From: Craterostigma plantagineum
Lineage: Eukaryota > Streptophyta > Magnoliopsida > Lamiales > Linderniaceae
Direction: 5' to 3'
DNA: 64,000 bases
NCBI GenBank assembly: GCA_027422505.1
Contig: JAPQWV010000005.1
Coordinates: 10,173,501 to 10,237,500, forward strand
Numbering within the stretch: the stretch's first letter is position 1; every line of letters starts with the position of its first letter. The notes beneath the pieces are model-generated. The model was not told the origin of the DNA. It was given only the letters and a program-made list of their open reading frames with translations, and ran no database searches. Below, piece by piece: positions 58,824-64,000 of this stretch. The translations under genes were made by a program, and so were the position numbers.

Positions 58824-61800
58824 GTGATATTGGGAGGAGCTAGGGAGATGTCCTAGGAAGCTACGGAGCTATCAGGAGGGAACAAATGAAGTAATCGAGA
58901 GAGCTATGGAAGTGACCGGGAGACCTGACGATGGAGGGCAGTACGAAACCCTAGACGCCTCTACAGTATAAATAGGGTTTTTTGTCCATTTTACACCATA
59001 AGTTACATAGCCCACATACATTAGCACACCAAGAACACACATAGATACTCTCTCTCCCTCTCTTTATCTTTTTCATACTGTTCATAGCTGAGGATCACTT
59101 GTAAATAAGAGAGAAAGTGCGCTTGAGTGTGTAATTTTCTTCCGTTATTAGTGAATATTCTCCGGCGGCCCGTGGACGTAGGATTCACCCGAATCCGAAC
59201 CACGTTAATCATCGTCTCTTTACTTTTCCGTCCTTTTTCTTAATATTCCATCCACGATTTCATCCGAACCGGCCCTCACCTTTATTTCCCGGACCATAAA
59301 TTTTGTTGATCGGGGTCGTAACCCGCATCACCATCGTACCGTAATAAGCATGTCCACATAAGGTCAAAATCAAGGTGTCTTCTCACAAGTTTGGTCAAAT
59401 ACAATAAATATATTGGGGGACGATGGAGTGAAAGTTTCTAGGCTCTTGTGTCGGCCGTGCTTAGTGTAAGAATGTTTGATAAAGGAGCAAAAGTTTGAGA
59501 GGAAACAATTTTCGAAACTGTGTGGTAAACCAAGATCGATTGTGCACCATATCAAGCAAAACGTCATAAACAGTAAAGTCTAGTTTTCAACAACCAACGT
59601 GACAATTGAAAAGAAGTACAACAAGCTATAACTCTAACTATTATTGATAGGGGTGACCTATCCAGCATTCCTCCTGACCTGACAACCTACAAGGAACAGA
59701 GTAGGAGATTGGGTCTGAAGGAGGTAAGGACCAGGTACGAGGTCCGACCAGAACGGTGTACGAAGGTGAGGTTCAGAGGAGCTCGGGAGGTACTCCACGG
59801 AGCTACGGAAATATTCAGAAGGGCCCAAGGAAGTGCCCGAGAAGGACTAAGTGCGAGGCTCGACTAGAGGCAATGTACGAAGGTGATATTGGGAGGAGCT
59901 AGGGAGATGTCCTAGGAAGCTACGGAGCTATCAGGAGGGAACAAATGAAGTAATCGAGAGAGCTATGGAAGTGACCGGGAGACCTGACGATGGAGGGCAG
60001 TATGAAACCCTAGACGCCTCAACAGTATAAATAGGGTCTTTTGTCTATTTTACACCATAAGTTACATAGCCCACACACATTAGCACACGAAGAACACACA
60101 TAGATACTCTCTCTCCCTCTCTTTATCTTCTTCATGCTGTTCATAGCTGAGGATCACTTGTAAATAAGAGAGAAAGTGAGCTTGAGTGTGTAATCTTCTT
60201 CCGTTATTAGTGAATATTCTCCGGCGGCCCGTGGACGTAGGATTCACCCGAATCCGAACCACGTAAATCATCGTCTCTTTACTTTTCCGTCCTTTTTCTT
60301 AATATTCCGTCCACGATTTCATCCGAACCGGCCCTCACCTTTATTTCCCGGACCATAAATTTTGTTGATCGGGGTCGTAACCCGCATCACCATCGTTCCG
60401 TAATGAGCATGTCCACATAAGGTCAAAATCAAGGTGTCTTCTCACAAGTTTGGTCAAATACAATAAATATATTGGGGGACGATGGAGTGAAAGTTTCTAG
60501 GCTCTTGTGTCGGCCGTGCTTAGTGTAAGAATGTTTGATAAAGGAGCAAAAGTTTGAGAGGAAACAATTGTCGAAACTGTGTGGTAAACCAAGATCGATT
60601 GTGCACCATATCAAGCAAAACGTCATAAACAGTAAAGTCTAGTTTTCAACAACCAACGTGACAATTGAAAAGAAGTACAACAAGCTATAACTCTAACTAT
60701 TATTGATAGGGGTGACCTATCCAGCATTCCTCCTGACCTGACAACCTACAAGGAACAGAGTAGGAGATTGGGTCTGAAGGAGGTAAGGACCAGGTACGAG
60801 GTCCGACCAGAACGGTGTACGAAGGTGAGGTTCAGAGGAGCTCGGGAGGTACTCCACGGAGCTACAGAACTATTTAGAAGGGCCCAAGGAAGTGCCCGAG
60901 AACGACTAAGTGCGACGCTCGACTAGAGGCAATGTACGAAGGTGATATTGGGAGGAGCTAGGGTGATGTCCTAGGAAGCCACGGAGCTATCAGGAGGGAA
61001 CAAATGAAGTAATCGAGAGAGCTTTGGAAGTGACCGGGAGACCTGACGAGGGAGGGCAGTACGAAACCCTAGACGCCTCTACAGTATAAATAGGGTCTTT
61101 TGTCCATTTTACACCATAAGTTACATAGCCCATACACATTAGCACACCAAGAACACACATAGATACTCTCTCTCCCTCTCTTTATCTTCTTCATACTGTT
61201 CATAGCTGAGGATCACTTGTAAATAAGAGAGAAAGTGAGCTTGAGTGTGTAATCTTCTTCCGTTATTAGTGAATATTCTCCGGCGGCCCGTGGACGTAGG
61301 ATTCACCCGAATTCGAACCACGTAAATCATCGTCTCTTTACTTTTCCATCCTTTTTCTTAATATTCCATCCACGATTTCATCCGAACCGGCCCTCACCTT
61401 TATTTCCCGGACCATAAAATTTGTTGATCGGGGTCGTAACCCGCATCACCATCGTTCCGTAATGAGCATGTCCACATAAGGTCAAAATCAAGGTGTCTTC
61501 TCACAAGTTTGGTCAAATACAATAAATATATTGGGGGACGATGGAGTGAAAGTTTCTAGGCTCTTGTGTCGGCCGTGCTTAGTGTAAGAATGTTTGATAA
61601 AGGAGCAAAAGTTTGAGAGGAAACAATTGTCGAAACTGTGTGGTAAACCAAGATCGATTGTGCACCATATCAAGCAAAACGTCATAAACAGTAAAGTCTA
61701 GTTTTCAACAACCAACGTGACAATTGAAAAGAAGTACAACAAGCTATAACTCTAACTATTGTTGATAGGGGTGACCTATCCAGCATTCCTCCTGACCTGA

Positions 61801-64000
61801 CAACCTACAAGGAACAGAGTAGGAGATTGGGTCTGAAGGAGGTAAGGACCAGGTACGAGGTCCGACCAGAACGGTGTACGAAGGTGAGGTTCAGAGGAGC
61901 TCGGGAGGTACTCCACGGAGCTACGGAACTATTCAGAAGGGCCCAAGGAAGTGCCCGAGAAGGACTAAGTGCGAGGCTCGACTAGAGGCAATGTACGAAG
62001 GTGATATTGGGAGGAGCTAGGGAGATGTCCTAGGAAGCTACGGAGCTATCAGGAGGGAACAAATGAAGTAATCGAGAGAGCTATGGAAGTGACCGGGAGA
62101 CCTGACGATGGAGGGCAGTACGAAACCCTAGACGCCTCTACAGTATAAATAGGGTCTTTTGTCTATTTTACACCATAAGTTACATAGCCCACACACATTA
62201 GCACACCAAGACACACATAGATACTCTCTCTCCCTCTCTTTATCTTCTTCATACTGTTCATAGCTGAGGATCACTTGTAAATAAGAGAGAAAGTGAGCTT
62301 GAGTGTGTAATCTTCTTCCGTTATTAGTGAATATTCTCCGGCGGCCCGTGGACGTAGGATTCACCCGAATTCGAACCACGTAAATCATCGTCTCTTTACT
62401 TTTCCGTCCTTTTTCTTAATATTCAATCCACGATTTCATCCGAACCGGCCCTCACCTTTATTTCCCGGACCATAAATTTTGTTGATCGGGGTCGTAACCC
62501 GCATCACCATCGTTCCGTAATGAGCATGTCCACATAAGGTCAAAATCAAGGTGTCTTCTCACAAGTTTGGTCAAATACAATAAATATATTGGGGGACGAT
62601 GGAGTGAAAGTTTCTAGGCTCTTGTGTCGGCCGTGCTTAGTGTAAGAATGTTTGATAAAGGAGCAAAAGTTTGAGAGGAAACAATTGTCGAAACTGTGTG
62701 GTAAACCAAGATCGATTGTGCACCATATCAGCAAAACGTCATAAACAGTAAAGTCTAGTTTTCAACAACCAACGTGACAATTGAAAAGAAGTACAACAAG
62801 CTATAACTCTAACTATTATTGATAGGGGTGACCTATCCAGCATTCCTCCTGACCTGACAACCTACAAGGAACAGAGTAGGAGATTGGGTCTGAAGGAGGT
62901 AAGGACCAGGTACGAGGTCCGACCAGAACGGTGTACGAAGGTGAGGTTCAGAGGAGCTCGGGAGGTACTCCACGGAGCTACGGAACTATCAGAAGGGCCC
63001 AAGGAAGTGCCCGAGAAGGACTAAGTGCGAGGCTCGACTAGAGGCAATGTACGAAGGTGATATTGGGAGGAGCTAGGGAGATGTCCTAGGAAGCTACGGA
63101 GCTATCAGGAGGGAACAAATGAAGTAATCGAGAGAGCTATGGAAGTGACCGGGAGACCTGACGAGGGAGGGCAGTACGAAACCCTAGACGCCTCTACAGT
63201 ATAAATAGGGTCTTTTGTCCATTTTACACCATAAGTTACATAGCCCACACACATTAGCACACCAAGAACACACATAGATACTCTCTCTCCCTCTCTTTAT
63301 CTTCTTCATACTGTTCATAGCTGAGGATCACTTGTAAATAAGAGAGAAAGTGAGCTTGAGTGTGTAATCTTCTTCCGTTATTAGTGAATATTCTCCGGCG
63401 GCCCGTGGACGTAGGATTCACCCGAATTCGAACCACGTAAATCATCGTCTCTTTACTTTTCCATCCTTTTTCTTAATATTCCATCCACGATTTCATCCGA
63501 ACCGACCCTCACCTTTATTTCCCGGACCATAAATTTTGTTGATCGGGGTCGTAACCCGCATCACCATCGTTCCGTAATGAGCATGTCCACGTAAGGTCAA
63601 AATCAAGGTGTCTTCTCACAAGTTTGGTCAAATACAATAAATATATTGGGGGACGATGGAGTGAAAGTTTCTAGGCCCTTGTGTCGGCCGTGCTTACTGT
63701 AAGAATGTTTGATAAAGGAGCAAAAGTTTGAGAGCAAACAATTGTCGAAACTGTGTGGTAAACCAAGATCGATTGTGCACCATATCAAGCAAAACGTCAT
63801 AAACAGTAAAATCTAGTTTTCAACAACCAACGTGACAATTGAAAAGAAGTACAACAAGCTATAACTCTAACTATTATTGATAGGGGTGACCTATCCAGCA
63901 TTCCTCCTGACCTGACAACCTACAAGGAACAGAGTAGGAGATTGGGTCTGAAGGAGGTAAGGACCAGGTACGAGGTCCGACCAGAAGTGTACGAAGGTGA
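58824..64000 (+). repeat. LTR-like satellite array, segment 5 (about 4.9 monomers)
   Basis: Monomers resume in phase at GTGATATTGGG. TATA boxes lie at 58967, 60026, 61085, 62144 and 63200, all intact. The copy at 62.1-63.2 kb is of the AGACACAC / ATATCAGC type otherwise typical of 29-43 kb, while its neighbours are edge types. The array runs off the window end. Confidence 0.95.

Larger units (their letters stand above)
52916..60079 (+). repeat. Trimer block, right copy, later split by Cassandra and a solo LTR
   Basis: The same ordered variants as 49740-52915. Subtracting 1,006 bp (Cassandra plus target duplication) and 2,982 bp (LTR plus target duplication) leaves about 3,176 bp, the length of the left copy. 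The left copy has neither insertion, so both arrived after the duplication. Confidence 0.75.

Overview
The window is repetitive DNA from a plant nuclear genome, probably a dicot. About 44.4 kb is one head-to-tail satellite with a monomer near 1,058 bp (about 42 copies, all in one orientation). Four LTR-retroelement insertions, about 19.6 kb in total, interrupt it. I see no host gene. The plant assignment rests on a Ty1/copia Sirevirus-type element, a Cassandra element carrying a 5S rRNA-like segment, and plant-style LTRs. The 3' accessory protein of the copia element resembles, from memory, retrotransposon proteins annotated in Asteraceae; that is a hint, not an identification.

Layout: satellite 1-2282; probable solo LTR 2283-4616; satellite 4617-14224; 13.3-kb Sirevirus-like element on the minus strand, 14225-27549; satellite 27550-53583; Cassandra 53584-54584; satellite 54585-55846; second probable solo LTR 55847-58823; satellite 58824-64000. 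Three insertions have exact 5-bp target duplications and the first has a near-exact one. The satellite resumes in phase after each, so the array is older than all four.

Each monomer looks like a recycled LTR. A 117-bp imperfect subrepeat pair lies upstream of a TATA box. Then come a CT-rich tract, an R/U5-like block with the GTGGACGTAGG...GAACCACGTAAATC signature, and an end (AACCCGCATCACCA) resembling Ty3/gypsy Tat-type LTR ends. 41 of 42 TATA boxes are intact. The central array (about 29-51 kb) contains dimer and trimer higher-order blocks. One trimer duplication predates the Cassandra insertion and the second solo LTR.

In sense order the Sirevirus-like element has: 5' LTR, tRNA-iMet primer site, a leader rich in TTCGCAAAG motifs, gag (zinc knuckle, coiled coil, TQT motif), pol (PR-IN-RT-RNaseH), repeated polypurine motifs, a second TTCGCAAAG block, a large accessory ORF in the env position, the PPT and the 3' LTR. 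gag, pol and the accessory ORF are all broken, although the LTRs differ at only 2 of 282 positions. The most unusual items are (i) a 57-codon antisense ORF encoding a single-pass membrane protein behind its own TGACGTAA/TATA elements, (ii) TTCGCAAAG variable-spacer arrays shared by two unrelated element families, and (iii) a retrovirus-like splice donor/acceptor arrangement that could express the accessory ORF.
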